Shown here piece by piece: positions 10,716 through 23,045 of a stretch of 64,000 nucleotides of DNA (position 1 is the first letter of the stretch; each line of letters starts with the position of its first letter). The position numbers and the translations under genes are program-made. The notes beneath the pieces were generated by a model. That model saw nothing but the letters and a program-made list of their open reading frames with translations, had not been told where the DNA came from and did no database searches. The DNA is taken from contig NW_025064894.1 in assembly GCF_019112545.1 (NCBI RefSeq), positions 586,297 to 650,296 of the forward strand, in the 5' to 3' direction. The stretch is from Guyanagaster necrorhizus (taxonomy: Eukaryota > Basidiomycota > Agaricomycetes > Agaricales > Physalacriaceae).

Positions 10716-11230
10716 TCATCTGCCTATCAGTCTGTGGATGTTAGGCTGTTGAGGCATTATTCTTGATTTGTGGGAGATAGTAAAGATTTGTGAGAAATTT
10801 GGAAATGAATTGAGGGTCTTGGTCTGAGATGATAACCTGGAGCATCCCATGTTTGGCAGAGACTTTGTCACATAGTATCTTTGCTCACCCTTCCAATGAA
10901 AGTTCTGTTGTGCATGTAATAGAAATGATTTTCTTAAAGAAATAGTCCACAATAACTAGTATGGCATCAAAGCTATTGCACTTTGGTAGGCTGGTCATCC
11001 TGTCAACTGAAATATGAGTCCATGGTTCTGTGGAGACCTCATTTGGATGTAAGAGAGCTGCTCTCACTTGTGTACTGAATTTCATCCATTAGCATGTCTT
11101 CACATATTTTTCTATATCTTCCTTCATCTTTGGCCACCAGTACTTCTACAGCACTAATTTCTTCATCTTCACTATTCTGGGATGTCCTGCTGTAATATGG
11201 TTGTGTGAGTGGAAGATGATTTTTCTGCAC
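10716..11230 (-). pseudogene. Gypsy-B integrase remnant
   Basis: Fragments in shifting frames: a core piece with AILVIVDYFFKKIISITC (first catalytic Asp retained) and a zinc-domain piece near 11039-11230. The zinc domain is badly damaged. No chromodomain is recognisable between 10534 and 10716. Confidence 0.75.
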
Positions 11231-11239
11231 AGCATATAA

Positions 11240-11870
11240 GCTCTGACAATATAGATTCTTCCATCATAGTAGATGAGGTCTTCTTCTTTCATCATTCTTT
11301 GGCTATGATTGATCAAAGGCACTATTTTCTAATTCCATAACTCTATTCATCAGATCATACTTCTGATCCATTCATGTGTCTTCTCTTTCATCAGCATGAT
11401 CCTGGCTCTGAGGTATTCTGGCTTTAGTAGTATTATCTCACTGTTATTGTCTTTTCTCTGATCATGATCTGTCTACTGGCTAAGCAGGTCTGCCTTCTTG
11501 TTTGCAGACTCTACTTTATAGTGGAGTGTAAATTGATACTTGGCTAAGTCTATATCAGTTCAGTTTTTAGGAAAGCCAGAAATATTGGAGATTCTGATGG
11601 TCTGCCCAGATTTTGAACTCTTGGAATGCATCCATGAGATAGTGTTGCCATTTGGCAAGGGTGAGCATGATAGTGAGCAGCTCCTTGTTATATATTTCAT
11701 AGTTGTGTTTCATTACTATAAGTGTCTTAAAAAAGAATGCTACTGGCCTTCATTTTCCCTCTTGTCCTTGAGACAAAATAGCATCTACAGCCTTCTCACT
11801 AGAGTCTGCCTCTACTTGGAACTTCTCATCTCCCATCAGTATTGCTAAGACCACATCCTCAATCAGGCAT
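11240..11870 (-). pseudogene. Gypsy-B RNase H and linker remnant
   Basis: No open minus-strand frame exceeds 60 codons here, but position and scattered similarity to the Gypsy-A RNase H (the antisense of the DKELLAI-type and FEIWTDHQN-type segments) show it is the decayed RNase H/linker. The open frame on the plus strand at 11540-11848 is its shadow. Confidence 0.55.
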
Positions 11871-11947
11871 TTTTTCAGCCTCTTAAATGCCTTCTTCTGT
11901 GCCCACCCTCAAATCCAGAGGATGCTATCTGTCAACTGGATCATTGG

Positions 11948-12808
11948 TCAAATGAGCTTGCTGTAGTCTTTAATGAATTGTTGATAGAAATTTGTGAAGC
12001 CAAGAAAGAACTGCAGCTTCTTCTTTTTCATTGGCTCAGACCACTCTGTTACTCCTTTGACTTTTACAGAGTCCATCCAAATACTTTCTTCACTGATTAT
12101 GGCTCTTAAGTACTCCATTTCAAGTACCTTGAACTCACATTTCTCTACCTTGAGGAATAGCTCATATTCTCTGAATGTTATCAAGACTTGACAGACTAGC
12201 CACCAATACTCCTTCTTGTCTCAGAACATGATGAGAATGTCATTGAGATAGATCATAATCTTCTCAGTGGAAATGAGATCCTTGAATATGACATTCATCA
12301 TCTACTGGAATGTGGCCAGAAATTTGATGAGTCCAAAGAATATTACTGTGGGTTTAAACAACCCTTGGTTAGTCCTGAAGGCTGCCTTCTATTCATCTTC
12401 TTCTTTGATTTGGACATTGTTATAACCTCACTAAATGTCGAGTTTGAAATAGTATTAGGTGTCATGCAGCTTGTCTATAAGTTCAGAGATGAGTGGCAAT
12501 AGATATTGGTTCTTGATTGTAATCTCATTGAGCTTATGATAGTCTTACACTAGTTACAGCCTATTATCTTTCTTCTTGATGAAAAAGAATAGAGAAGCCA
12601 TCAGTGATTTGGAGGAGTGGATGCATCTGCTTAACAAGTTTTCATTGAGAAACTTGTCAAGCTCTTCTTGCTCAGTCTGATTCAGAGAGTAGACCTTGCA
12701 GTCTAAATTTGCACTTGAGTTTAAGGTTAACTTGATGGCATGATCCCAAGACATTGGGTCAGAGAGTTTATCAAAGTTCTCTTGCTTATTCAGATGCTCT
12801 CTGTTCAA
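11948..12808 (-). pseudogene. Gypsy-B reverse transcriptase, YLDD changed to YLND
   Basis: The C-terminal piece (11948-12184) has the FLGFTNFYQQFIKDYSKLI segment, and the N-terminal piece (12554-12808) has the ASLFFFIKKKDN segment. In the palm the codons at 12239-12250 read Tyr-Leu-Asn-Asp instead of Tyr-Leu-Asp-Asp, followed by a stop within 10 codons. The first catalytic Asp of the motif is therefore gone, by a G-to-A change on the coding strand. Confidence 0.82.
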
Positions 12809-13509
12809 ATGTTCTCTCTTCTTTCATGGCATTGGCATTGGCAGCCAAGTCATTGGCATGATGCATGGCATGTATTGGGATGGCAGTTGAGGCATCTATC
12901 ATCAAGATGGTTTCTTCTTCTATTTCCTTGTTCCACAAGTCCTTGGGAACATCATTTGGCAGGATGAATGGAGTTTTCCAACAGTGGCATCAGGCAAAGG
13001 TGATCCTTCCTGTCTTCCAGTTAATCAGCAGATTGTGTCTGACTAACCAGTTATAGCCTAGGAAGATTTCTTTGGTTCTCAGGCTTGTGATGGCCAGATC
13101 AATTTATTTGGCATGGTCTCTGATGATGAGGCAGAGTTTGACAAACTCTGTGATAGAGCCAGCCTGATTGTGACTTCTAGGTTTTGTATATCCAGTTCTG
13201 GAGTACCATCTTGATTTCTTGTTCAGTCCTGGCCTCTTTGACAGTGTGCCAAGTCCACTCTATTTTGAATGGTTTAACTACCTAGATGGAGGCATTTTGA
13301 GAGTGTTCCTCTGTTCAGCTCACAAGCATTTGAGTCTATGGGTTTGTGATTTCTTTGTTAGATGTTTCTTGCTATTCTTTAGGCATGACTGGTGCTGGAA
13401 TGGAAGTAGATATATTCAAATGTGTATTTAATTTATATGTACCTATAGACATGGAATAAGTCTGACTAGCAGTTACTGAGTGCACACCATTAAGTCCTTG
13501 GACTGAGCA

Positions 13510-14477
13510 AGTAGAATTGCTCACTTGCTGGCCTTGTCTTTTACCTCCTCTATCTTTGTTTCCTCACTATTTGGTTCTTCCATAGCATCTGCCTCCTTCT
13601 GTAATTCTTCAATCAGAGCTCTAATCTCATTGCATGTCTTTTTTTTCTTCAGGAAATTCTTTACCAGATGTCTCTTCTTCCCACAATTAAAGCATTTCTC
13701 TTCTTTCTTTATTCAGTCAATGTTTATCAGTTTCTTCTGGCCACTATCCCTGATTCATGAGACTGTCTTCTTCTCTCCAGGAGGGTTCACCTCTCTAGGG
13801 CTAGATGCCTTCTGGTTTCTGGTGTTTCCCTTAGGGTGATTGCTAGATCCTGTCTTCTTACTGTGTGTTTGGTTTATGGAATTGGTCACCTTCTACCACT
13901 GGTACTCCCAATTCATGATGATGATCTGCTCCTTTCAGATGTTGTATTCTCTGGGAATGTTAGTACCAATATTGGTAATCATGCTGATATACAACTGAGA
14001 GATGCCTACTTTTAGGGCAGTGACCATGTGACCTTCCTTGTCAGTGTTATAGCAGAAATCAGCTAGCCAGGTGAGTCATTCAAGATCTCTGAAGTATTTT
14101 TTGGTGGTCTTATCACCCATTCAGAGCTCATACATCTTTTCCTTGTAGACATATTTTACTGCAGAATCAGTGAATTTGTCTTTGATAGCCTTTTTGAAGG
14201 TTTTTTATAAGGGCAGCTAATAATGCCTTCAGATAGAAGAGTATAGTTCAGTGAGGCACATGGTCCACCAGTCCTTTGCCTTGTCCTTGAAGTAGAAAGC
14301 AGCAAAGGTGACATGATAGACATTGGTAGAGAGATAGATGGAATGTACTTTGAAGTATATTTTGCAGTCAACCAGAAAGCAGTCAATATCATCCAAGGCT
14401 TCCTTAAAGAGTTGTGGCTTCCTCATCAGTTTGGGTTTGCACTGTAATAGTGGTGCATTGGTAGCTATTGCAGCCAT
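13510..14477 (-). pseudogene. Gypsy-B gag remnant (capsid and damaged CCHC)
   Basis: The capsid piece at 14229-14477 contains FKEALDDIDCFLVDCKIYF, parallel to FKGASDDIDHFLMDCDQYF of Gypsy-A. Near 13670 the minus strand reads CFNCGKKRHLVKNF, so the last Cys of the zinc knuckle is replaced by Phe. Between them the frame is shifted and stopped several times. Confidence 0.72.
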
Positions 14478-15138
14478 GAGGTTAGAGTAGTCTCCAAATG
14501 GTGGAGGTCTCCAAGTGGGCAGCAGGAATGATAGAGAATGGAGGAATCCATTGTCAGTGACAGAGCTCTCTCAGTCCACCCTCTTTCCTTTATCCTTCTT
14601 CCTCCTGATCTGTCTGTTGATGATCTCAAACTTGCTAGTCTCTTCATCTTCATCACCACTTCTCTCATCTGCAGGCTGGAGACCTGGAGCTACTGGTGAG
14701 TCAGTAGACCTGCTGCAACTAGGTTCTGCTTTGGCAGAAGCATCTCCCTGCCTGGAAAACAGCCAGTTGTTTCAGGTGGGCAGCCATCTATAGTTATGGC
14801 AGGTACTAGGATTTTCAGCTGATGCTCAGTTTGAGAATACTGAGCAAGCAACAGATCAGATGAAGAGGGTCATGTATTCAACCTGTTGATGTGCTGGTAA
14901 ATGGCTAAGCAGTGACATACCTGCTGCATATCCAGGCATGTAATTTTGTGAATTATGATAATACATGGACTTTATCACAGTCTACTATGCATGCAATAAA
15001 GAATATGGCTAGAGCACAGTGAAATGGGACTTATATAACAGCTGGCTTGAGTGATGATAGGTGGAGAGCATGGTCCAGCAGCAGAATGATACCAGAGAGG
15101 GTCATACTACACATGAGGTCCTAGCACTGGACACTAAT

Positions 15139-16376
15139 TGTGCTAATACAGGTACAGAAAGACCCACTAAAAACAAAGAGCACATAATCAAAATATGATC
15201 AGGACTTTGCACTCAACTATGCATCATATTGATCAATGACACATAGATATTAAATTGCTGAGGGACATGTTCTAGAACAGAGCATTAGTGCACAATGTGA
15301 TAAACCCAAATATCAGAGAGATTGACCAAGAAATGAGAAGATTTGGTGAAAGAAATGACCAGAAATAATCCCAAAAGTCTAGAATGACTCCTGTGCATGG
15401 ATTAATTGCCCTGGGGAGATAAGAAAGTGAAGAGACCAATGGCCAGACCACTAACAGAGATAACCAGTGTCAGGTTGCATAGAAACAAAAGGCAGTCCTG
15501 ACCTGGAGCAGAATATGCATGTCAGACTGTGACATGCATGCAAATGATATGCCAGAGACTCTGAAACAGAGTTCTGCACTTTGAAACTACTATATTTGAT
15601 GTGTCTTAGTAAGTACAGTAGTAGACTATTTAAGTACCACATTGTAAGAGTAGTAGACAAGTTTCTGACCCCCCACAGTTGCAGTGTATTAGGCACAGAA
15701 AGCCTTGCACTATAGCTTTGGGCTTGTGTTTGTTACTTTGGATGAGAGAATAGATCTATTATTGATATCATAGAGAGAGATTTGAGAACTGAGTAAGGCA
15801 CAGAAGCTAGCAAGAGACTTGAATTCAAATTGATAAGAGGTTTTGAATTGTGCTCTAGTCTGAGAACAAGAGAATAGTGTCTGAAAGGCACTATCTTGAG
15901 TTTGAGGTATTTGTGATGCACAGCACTACAGGTGGCAGAGGAGAAAACCCTTTGGCTTGATTAGTGTGCACTTTTTGATTATTTCCACAGGTTGGCAGAG
16001 GTTCAAATCCTTTGAGTCTGTCAAATGATGTTTTATTGTGTTTTGTGTCTCTGGATTGCAGGAGTGTTTTGATGTAGTGTATTAAGCTACAGTACCCTTT
16101 GCCTTGAGGTCCAGCAACATTCATTGCCACCTCTTGTTTTAATAAAACAAAAAGCCTTGAGACTTAGAGAAATCTGAGACAGTTGTACACTCACTACTGC
16201 TATTCACATGTAGTGGAATCATTTGAGAAGATGATTGTACTTGCTACAGCTACTTTATCACATTATAATCCCTCCACAAACTAAGAGTATTGTGTGTGTA
16301 TTGGTGTGGGTGTGATCAGTGGATAGCACTCTGCAGTGACTGCTTTCATCTTGTATGCATGCAAAACCTCTTTAGC
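15139..16376 (-). repeat. Gypsy-B right LTR (5' LTR, about 1.24 kb)
   Basis: Partner of 9173-10533. Inside it, towards 15100, lies the leader that is also seen (less eroded) after the solo LTR at 57695-59013. Together these define the LTR boundary at the TGTGCTAATACAGG / GTATTAGTACA junction. Confidence 0.85.
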
Positions 16377-17700
16377 AGCTAAGAGAGGTGAATGAGAAAT
16401 GAACTCCCAAACACCTACACCTAACCACTTAATGCACAATCACAAATATGGATGAGTTCAGGTGGTTTGAGTACAGTAGAAGCACTCTGCAGACTCAGAT
16501 ATAAAGATATAAAGATGGTTTATTCAAGGCTAGCTTGTGTTCTAAGATGCAATACTTGCAAAGGGGGTAGAAATAAGACACAGTATGTGAATTGAGACTT
16601 AAACTGCAGAGCTATGATGCTCAGCTTAACTTAGAAAACTCCAAAACCCAATAAATGCTGAAACCCAATACTAAGTCTCTCAAGCACTGAAACTCAGCTA
16701 GCTGCATCTGTGGCTAGCTAGCAGTCCTTGAAACCAGAGAACTGATACTTAGATACTGAAACTATTATTAAGTCAGAACCCAAATTATGCCAAAACCCAA
16801 AGTCCAATAAAGACTTCAACTCTTATTCAATACAGATGACTTAGTAACAAATGCTATCCAAGTCAAGGTTACACACAAAACCACTGACACAGAGACTAAC
16901 TACTGAGAGCTAGAATGCTTAAATCACAGAGATGGATCATCTGCCACATGATTCCCCCTTGTCCTACTATTATACATAACTAACTGATACAGAATCTATA
17001 AATAATTTAGTTTGGTTACTTATTTCCCTTGGCTAGCCCCAAAATTAGATTGTTACCCCACCTGAGCATTCCTCCTATATTCTTTTCAAGCAATCCAGGA
17101 TGCCTCTGGTGCTCCACTTCTATAGCCCATGAATATCTACTATATAATTGATCATCCTGTGGTTTCACTTGTTACTTCTGGACTCACTGTTGATCATGAT
17201 TGATCAATTGTAGTGATGCAAGGCAGCCAAACTCTCCAGTTGTGGCTCATCCCCTGAACTATGTGCTCCTCTGATCATTCATGCCTGAGGAATCCTCACT
17301 GCATGTATTTTGCATCAGACCTGGTGTGCTAGCCATGGGCTAATGAGTTCTGCTTTGCTTTTACTTCTGGTTTGGGTGCTAGCTGGATGTACTTCACTGC
17401 TAGTCATAGTAATAAACTCCTGAACTAGACTATGGTATACCAGTCCTGATAGTATTTAGAATTGGCACAAACATGGTACTGTTTCTAAGTCCAAATTGAC
17501 TTGGCATTTTACTATGATGGTGTTATTCCTCTAAGTCCAATTTTGACTTTAAGGTTATTAATCTAGTGCAAAGTTGTTTTGGCTAAGTCCACATTGATCC
17601 TTAGCCTTCTTAGCATAGCATGGCTATCAGCTTGGAGTCTCAGCCATAGTCCTCTACTGGCTAATAGTCCTCAGTTACTAGCATATTCTAGTGTGTTATG
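16377..17700. repeat. Unresolved AT-rich repeat (possibly Copia 3' region and LTR)
   Basis: There is no ORF above 60 codons and no recognisable domain. The composition is AT-rich and nearly CpG-free like the flanking elements. It lies where the distal pol and 3' LTR of the Copia element at 17700-18760 would be, but I see no second LTR copy in the window to prove it. Confidence 0.4.
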
Positions 17701-18760
17701 CAGAATTTATAAATTATAGGGCTGGACATGTATCCAGCATATCACTAGATCACTTGGTCTTCAGGAAGTTTAGTCAGCTGTGCAAAGTGGCTTCATCTAT
17801 AAATGAGATAAAGTGATGCTCACCTCAAATGCTGCATGTACAAGCTGGATACCAGAGATCAGTATAAATTATATCACCAATCTCCTTATAGGTCTGTTCA
17901 GTGCTTTTCAGGAATGGATTAACATGAGATTTGCTTTGAATACAGGCAGTGCACTAGCTAGGCTTTGAGGACATGTTAACATTCATGCTCTTTACCATGT
18001 TTTTAGTTTTAAGCATTTGGATGCTGTGATGATGAAGATATCTAAGAGCATGGTGCCAATCATTCCATGAGCATGTAATATGTGCATGAGTCATTTTGAG
18101 AACAGGAGGGATGACATGAAGTTTGTAGAGTCTTGTCACCAATAGTCCTCAGCAAGTATTCAGAATATGATCTTAGATGAATCCTTGAGAGAGTCATCAG
18201 AGATAAAGGATATAAAGGAGTTCCAGGAGTTGGAGAGAGGTCAGCAGAGTTATTGAAAAGTCTGTGTCCTCAATCTGCTGCCTGATATTGACAAGCTTGT
18301 CCTGGTATGAGCACATAGTCCAGATAGTCCTCAATATTGCTGTCTTCAGGATATTGAGCATAGAAGAATTTCTGGTGTGCTATCATGATGTCTATGGGAT
18401 CTTTAGCTTCATACATGTTGCAAAGGAATGTCCACACATTCTTTGCTGTCTTTGCATCTGAGATGTATACAAAAACACTATCAATGACATGCAACTGTAT
18501 AGTTGAAAGCATCTTCTAATCCTTCTTCTTCCATGCTTCCTTTTCTAGTGTTGATCAGCTTCATCATATCTTTGGCAATGTAGTCATTAAGTGTGAGGTC
18601 TGTCAAGGTGTCAATCATTTTAATTTTCTATACATCAAAGTTTTTAGCACCCTTGAGAGAGTCAATATGATAGGCATTGTAACTTCTTGAACTAGAGTCA
18701 GCCTTGTCTTTGGAAACTGAGGTTTCTACCCTGGTTCCTCCTTCTCAAAATGTTGTTGCC
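17700..18760 (-). mobile_element. Copia-A remnant: gag, GAG-pre-integrase, integrase start
   Basis: Reading the minus strand from 18760 down: gag opens with LKGAKNFDVxKIKMIDTLTD (stop at the usual Trp), continues at 18270-18512 with ISDAKTAKNVWTFLCNMYEAK (UBN2/Copia gag), and reaches the GAG-pre-integrase domain at 17954-18142 (WHHALRYLHHHSIQML). The integrase N-terminus follows at about 17720-17950 (IIYTDLWYPA and ISFIDEAT, matching the usual HSDLWGPA and SFIDDAT). Several stops are at Trp codons (TGG to TAG/TGA). RT and RNase H are not present here. Confidence 0.85.
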
Positions 18761-18779
18761 TCTGTTTCAGCTCCTAGAG

Positions 18780-19545
18780 TGCCAAAACAAATTATTAATG
18801 GCAAGCAAACTTTTTAGTTCTAGTATTAATCCTTCCTGATATCTTTTTAACAGATGGTCCTGGCTTTGGCCTTAGGTCAAAGCCTTCAGCACAGACACCT
18901 TGGTTGTCTACTGAGGCTCATAGGCCTGCTGTTCTAATTGTGGTTCCCTCTGCCAGAAGTTTGATTACACCAATTGCTTTTGAAGCAGAAAGTTCAGATG
19001 CACTGCCCTCCTCTGTGAGGGTGAAAATGGTATGCAAACTTTTTATTTTGATTACAATTTCATTATTGATTTTCCTCATAGATAGCCTCATATTTGGTAT
19101 GAGACTAAGGTCTTCCATATATGATGGCCACATGGTTACTGAGGCTCATTTACCAACACCTCTGTTTGTTGCTGGTCCAAGCAACAAACATATGCAAGGT
19201 AAGTTTTTCTTCTGACATTTTAATTTCACTACTGATAGTGTTTCTTTTCTAGCTGAGGATGAAGCATATGTGCCTGTGCTCAAGCACCTACAGTGGGATC
19301 ATTCACCCCCTCAATTTTCAAGAGAGGAAAAGGGGAAGGGCAAAGCAAACCACAAGTTTCTTTTTCTTTTCTTCTGAACTTTTCATTGCTGATTCCCAAA
19401 CTTTTTGTTTATAGCTTCAAAACCAAGTACTGGCTGCCCTTGAAAGGTTTCTGAGGGAACAGCAAAAGAAATCCACAAATGTGGCAGCCTTGGGGAGCCA
19501 ATCCCCAACAATATTATTGAAATTCAATTTGGGGACTTGAGACCT
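18780..19545 (+). pseudogene. Orphan multi-exon gene fragment inside the repeat block
   Basis: I do not recognise the protein. On the plus strand there are four intron-like gaps of about 50-60 bp. Two have strong GT-AG ends (about 19030-19080 and 19200-19251), one may use GC-AG (about 18802-18853), and the last is weaker (about 19355-19413). Exons carry Ser/Pro/Ala-rich peptide with a repeated motif, TEAHRPA in one exon and TEAHLPTP in the next, then a Lys/Gln-rich tail (LAALERFLREQQKK). Copia-A gag on the other strand ends just before it. It may be a captured host gene or an accessory gene of a repeat. The right boundary at about 19545 is where AT-rich, CpG-poor sequence changes to host-like DNA. 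Confidence 0.4.
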
Positions 19546-19623
19546 ACAGGTCTCTTAGTTCATGACAATACCACGTCTTTATTTAATAGAATGATAAGAA
19601 CATCATGTCAGCAGACGGTATGA

Positions 19624-21026
19624 CTACATCCCATCCTCTAGCGGATACGGACCATCTGCTTTCCCCTCGTTCCATGCCTCCCGTCCCTTAACCCAATCCT
19701 CGCGGACCTCATCTAGGAGCTCCCCCGAAACCCAACCATCAGGATCACACTGGATTTGAGCTATAAAATGCACTTTACACTCAGTATAGTACCTCAGTGC
19801 TGCGAGCTCCTCCAGATCTCGTTCCCGATCCACCTCAGTGAGCTGCACAGGACACTTGATAGGGGAATCTGAATTTACTATGATATCAGGCCACATATCA
19901 CATAACCTATAGACCAACCGACATAACATTTGCGGGCTGTCAGCATAACAACACGGAGCCACATCAGGAAGTGAAGAGGAAGCCATCATATGGTAGACAT
20001 GCAGCATAAAAATGCAGGGGAAGCTTTTCCTGCAAGATATTCGACATTACTCGCTCTCGCTTGGCGAATCTCAGCTCGAGATCAGCCTGTTCCTTGAGTT
20101 CTGGTGGCAGGTCCAGAGGGATCACCGGTAAAGTGAAAGGATCATCAGGCATAGGGATGAGTTGTCCTTCATAAAGAACAGCCTCAGGCAGGCTGATGCT
20201 CTGAATGAAGAGAACAGCATAGGCACCTTGCTAGTCGATGTATGAGACGACGTTGGCTGCCCCAGAGGGCGTGACGATCACGTTGGACCGTGAGAGGTCA
20301 GAGTGAATGAGATATGGAGCCATAACCCTACGTTCAAAAGGAATGATATGAGGTGTCATTGATATACAGTGCTGCAATAGCTGGCGTAGTTTGGGGAGGT
20401 CGGAGGGCTTCGACCTGCTTAGGGGAGAGCTAGGAGACAGGGACGAAGATGCTGCGCTGGACGCCTGAGATTCAGCCCGTCAAAGTGCTAATCAGCAAGT
20501 GGCTTGAAGGAAAGACGCCATATTAGGCCCTGCAATATGATATTGGTGCATTATTAACTTAACCCACTTACAAGGACCGCGATCTCCCTCTACAGGCTCA
20601 TTATTGAACTAATATTGCTTTTCAGCGACAGGTCAGATCCTATATCTCTCGGCAGCAGGCTCCTCATTGTCCTTCTCGTTCAAATAGAGAGGCCTGCTCT
20701 GCAGACCCGGACTGACATCCTCCTTGAAGAACAAACTACCAATCTGCGAAAAAGGCTGCTTGTGAAGATCTAGATCGAGGAATATCATTTCCTTTATCAC
20801 GGCGCCGATGTCTTGATCAAAAGTATTGAACCAGCCAGAGTAAACGACCTTGAGCCATGCGTTCAAACCGAACGCAGCGCTGTGCACCAACGGCCGATGA
20901 CGCAATATTTTGAAGAGCATCTGCCTTGAAATTCACACACCAAATGTTTTGTTCTTTAAGGTAATCAGCATACAGATTTAATGATAGAAAATAGAAGACG
21001 AACGGAGCGTATCGTTCCGTAACCAT
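19624..21026 (-). pseudogene. APH-like phosphotransferase family gene, internally deleted
   Basis: Fungal aminoglycoside-phosphotransferase/choline-kinase-like family (AIM9-like). On the minus strand: the N-terminal exon (TERYAPFVFYF, then AVGAQRCVRFERMAQG), a middle exon (IFLDLDLHKQPFSQIGSLFF), the catalytic-loop exon with HSDLSRSNVIV (HxDLxxxN Brenner motif) and VVSYIDxQGA, and the C-terminal exon at 19624-20007. Compared with the family, the stretch between RMAQG and the WFNTFDQD segment is missing. That stretch is found as a separate fragment at 31690-32100. Stops occur at Trp/Gln codons, including the conserved Trp after YID. Substrate is unknown. It lies next to OYE1 in the same orientation; the better relative is at 37540-38905. 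Confidence 0.75.
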
Positions 21027-21830
21027 TGTCATTGTCCCTCATGGTCAAAGGCGCCGGCAGTCGCACACGACATCAATGCATAAGCTCCTCAGCTCTCGGA
21101 TAAAGGAGAGAGTGTGACTGAGGAGATCAACGAAGAGTGAATCCACAGTCATGTGACAAGGGCGCGATCGAGATCCCCACCAAACTAATCCATCCGAATA
21201 AGTCCATTGCACCACCGCGTGGATCTTTTGGCTTTAGGACCCACTCTCGACCAAACATGAGGAAAAACGTCGATGTCATATCTGAATGACTCGTACCGTC
21301 GTCCAAAGCCAAAAGCGCAGGTGGCAGGATCAGTGGCAGTATGCCTGACGCATCCTTTAATGTGTCGTTCCGGAGCAAACTGTTGGGAGGTACAGGTTTT
21401 GACCCGAGTTATAAATCCGGCTTTGTAACGTACGTTTTTCTGTCTTCGAACCGAGCTCTCACGACTGAAAATGTATGCAGATTTCCCGAGCGTTATGAAG
21501 TGGAATTTAACTGTTGGTCAGCTGAAATCGCTGCCGCCGTGAGGGAGAAAGTGAGTCAGATAGTGCCATAACTTGTTCGGTTAGGTATGTCAGGAATGCC
21601 GAGTGTAATTCCTTCCATTACTATTACAATCTTTCCCTCAGGTTTTTAAGAATTTCCAGCATGGGTCATGGAGGGTACCGAATTGGGTGGACCTGCAGAA
21701 CGTAAAGCTTGGAGCAATGTGTTTCGACGCGAGAGTATGTAGTTTCTCCGCAAATTCAATGCATGCCTTTCATCGCTTTGAGTCGCTTGGGTAGGCTAGT
21801 ACGGTCTGTTCCATCTATTGCTGTATCTGT

Positions 21831-23045
21831 CTATTCAGTGGAGTAAAAGGGATAGTCTATATATCCTGTGGCAACTTCCCCAGTCAAGTAGAACGTTGAA
21901 CGGTTATACGGCGTAAGGGGTAAGTTCTTCTTTAGTCTTATAGTGATGTCCGGCTGGTGAAAGCCCTTAGTTTCAACGACTACATCAAATATCAACGAAG
22001 AACACTCACGTTCGAAATGAAATATCTCCCAAACGCGATAATATCTCCTTTGATATCAGCAGTCTCCATCGCGCTCTCTCTAGTATATGCTCCCGCTGAG
22101 ATGAGAGGCCTCGGTGCCCATATGTGGCGTATAAAGTCATTAGACTCGCACGCATCCATTTCCTCGAGACTCCTGGTTGTAATGCCCGAAACCCTGGGCT
22201 CCACAAGATGGATATATGCGAGGTCTGGGTGTCGCTGCTTGATCTGGGAGACGTAGTACGAGAAAGTGGGGACGGGATCCTCCATGCGCATGCCCAGGAA
22301 TGTCGACCACGGGCTCACCCTAATAGCCGTGCGCTCTGCCCCGACGGCCTTGACAACAGCATCGATGACCTCTAACCCGAATCGAGCACGATTTTCGATG
22401 CTACCCCCATATTCGTCCGTGCGCTGGTTGGACAAGTCCTGGAGAAACTGGTCGACGAGGTATCCATTCGCACCGTGGATTTCGACACCGTCAAAGCCAG
22501 CTTTGTTCACAGCATCGGAGGCTGCGCATGCATAGAGCCGGTGGTACTCGTGGATCTCGTCGATGGTGAGTGCACGCGGGGTTGAGGAAGAGTTGGTGAT
22601 TTTGGTGGGGGAAGGACCGACGAGATCAAGAGAAGGCTCTTCTTCTTTGAGAGCGGAGCAGTCTGCCGCACGTCCTAGAGCCCAGAGCTGGCAAAAGATG
22701 AAACTGCCTTTGGCATGGACGGCGTCAGTCACCTGCTTGACAGTGAGATGGGCTCTGAGAGAAAAGAATCCTGCGCACCTCTTTCCACGCGTCTAACTGT
22801 TCTTGTGTCCACAGACCAGGCGCGTATTTTAGAACTCCAGCTTTATGGGCAATGAAGGTTCCTTCCGTAATCAGTAGCGTGCCGGGATCACTACCTCTCT
22901 GCGAGTAGTACTCTTTCACCAAAGAAACATATGGGACATGGCCTTTCTCCGATGCCTTGTTTCGCGTCAGCGGGGCAAGGACAATACGGTGGTTCAGCGT
23001 AAGGTTGCCGACTTTGATGGGCTGGAAGAGTTTGGAACCGGTCAT
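21831..23045 (-). CDS. Old yellow enzyme-type NADH:flavin oxidoreductase, copy 1
   Basis: FMN-dependent ene-reductase of the OYE family, predicted cytosolic, reducing activated C=C bonds with NAD(P)H. Three exons read cleanly: 22779-23045, 22010-22732 and 21831-21953, totalling 370 residues, a normal family length. It opens with KLFQPIKVGNLTLNHRIVLAPLTR. The substrate pair is the HGAN motif (His175 and Asn178), and Tyr180 is the expected proton donor. FCQLWALGR and YGGSIENRARF are family signatures. Introns are 46 and 56 bp with GT-AG ends. The start Met at 23045 gives alignment with copy 2 from residue 1. Copy 2 at 40392-41609 is about 80% identical over the first exon. The neighbouring APH-like gene is broken, but this gene shows no damage. 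Confidence 0.92.

Larger units (their letters stand above)
9173..16376 (-). mobile_element. Gypsy-B: old, heavily eroded Gypsy retrotransposon
   Basis: Two long LTRs in the same orientation enclose minus-strand remnants in the order gag, CCHC, protease, RT, RNase H, integrase. Protein fragments parallel Gypsy-A at lower identity. The frame is cut into pieces of 60-85 codons, CpG is almost absent, and the RT active site is altered. Its LTRs are unrelated to those of Gypsy-A. No clear target-site duplication is visible (left flank ATAAT/AATAA, right flank GCTAA). Confidence 0.88.

Noticed and set aside
16480..16520. Short ATATAAAGAT tandem, considered as a satellite or CRISPR-like array
   Set aside because: Only two units and no spacer structure; simple AT-rich repeat.
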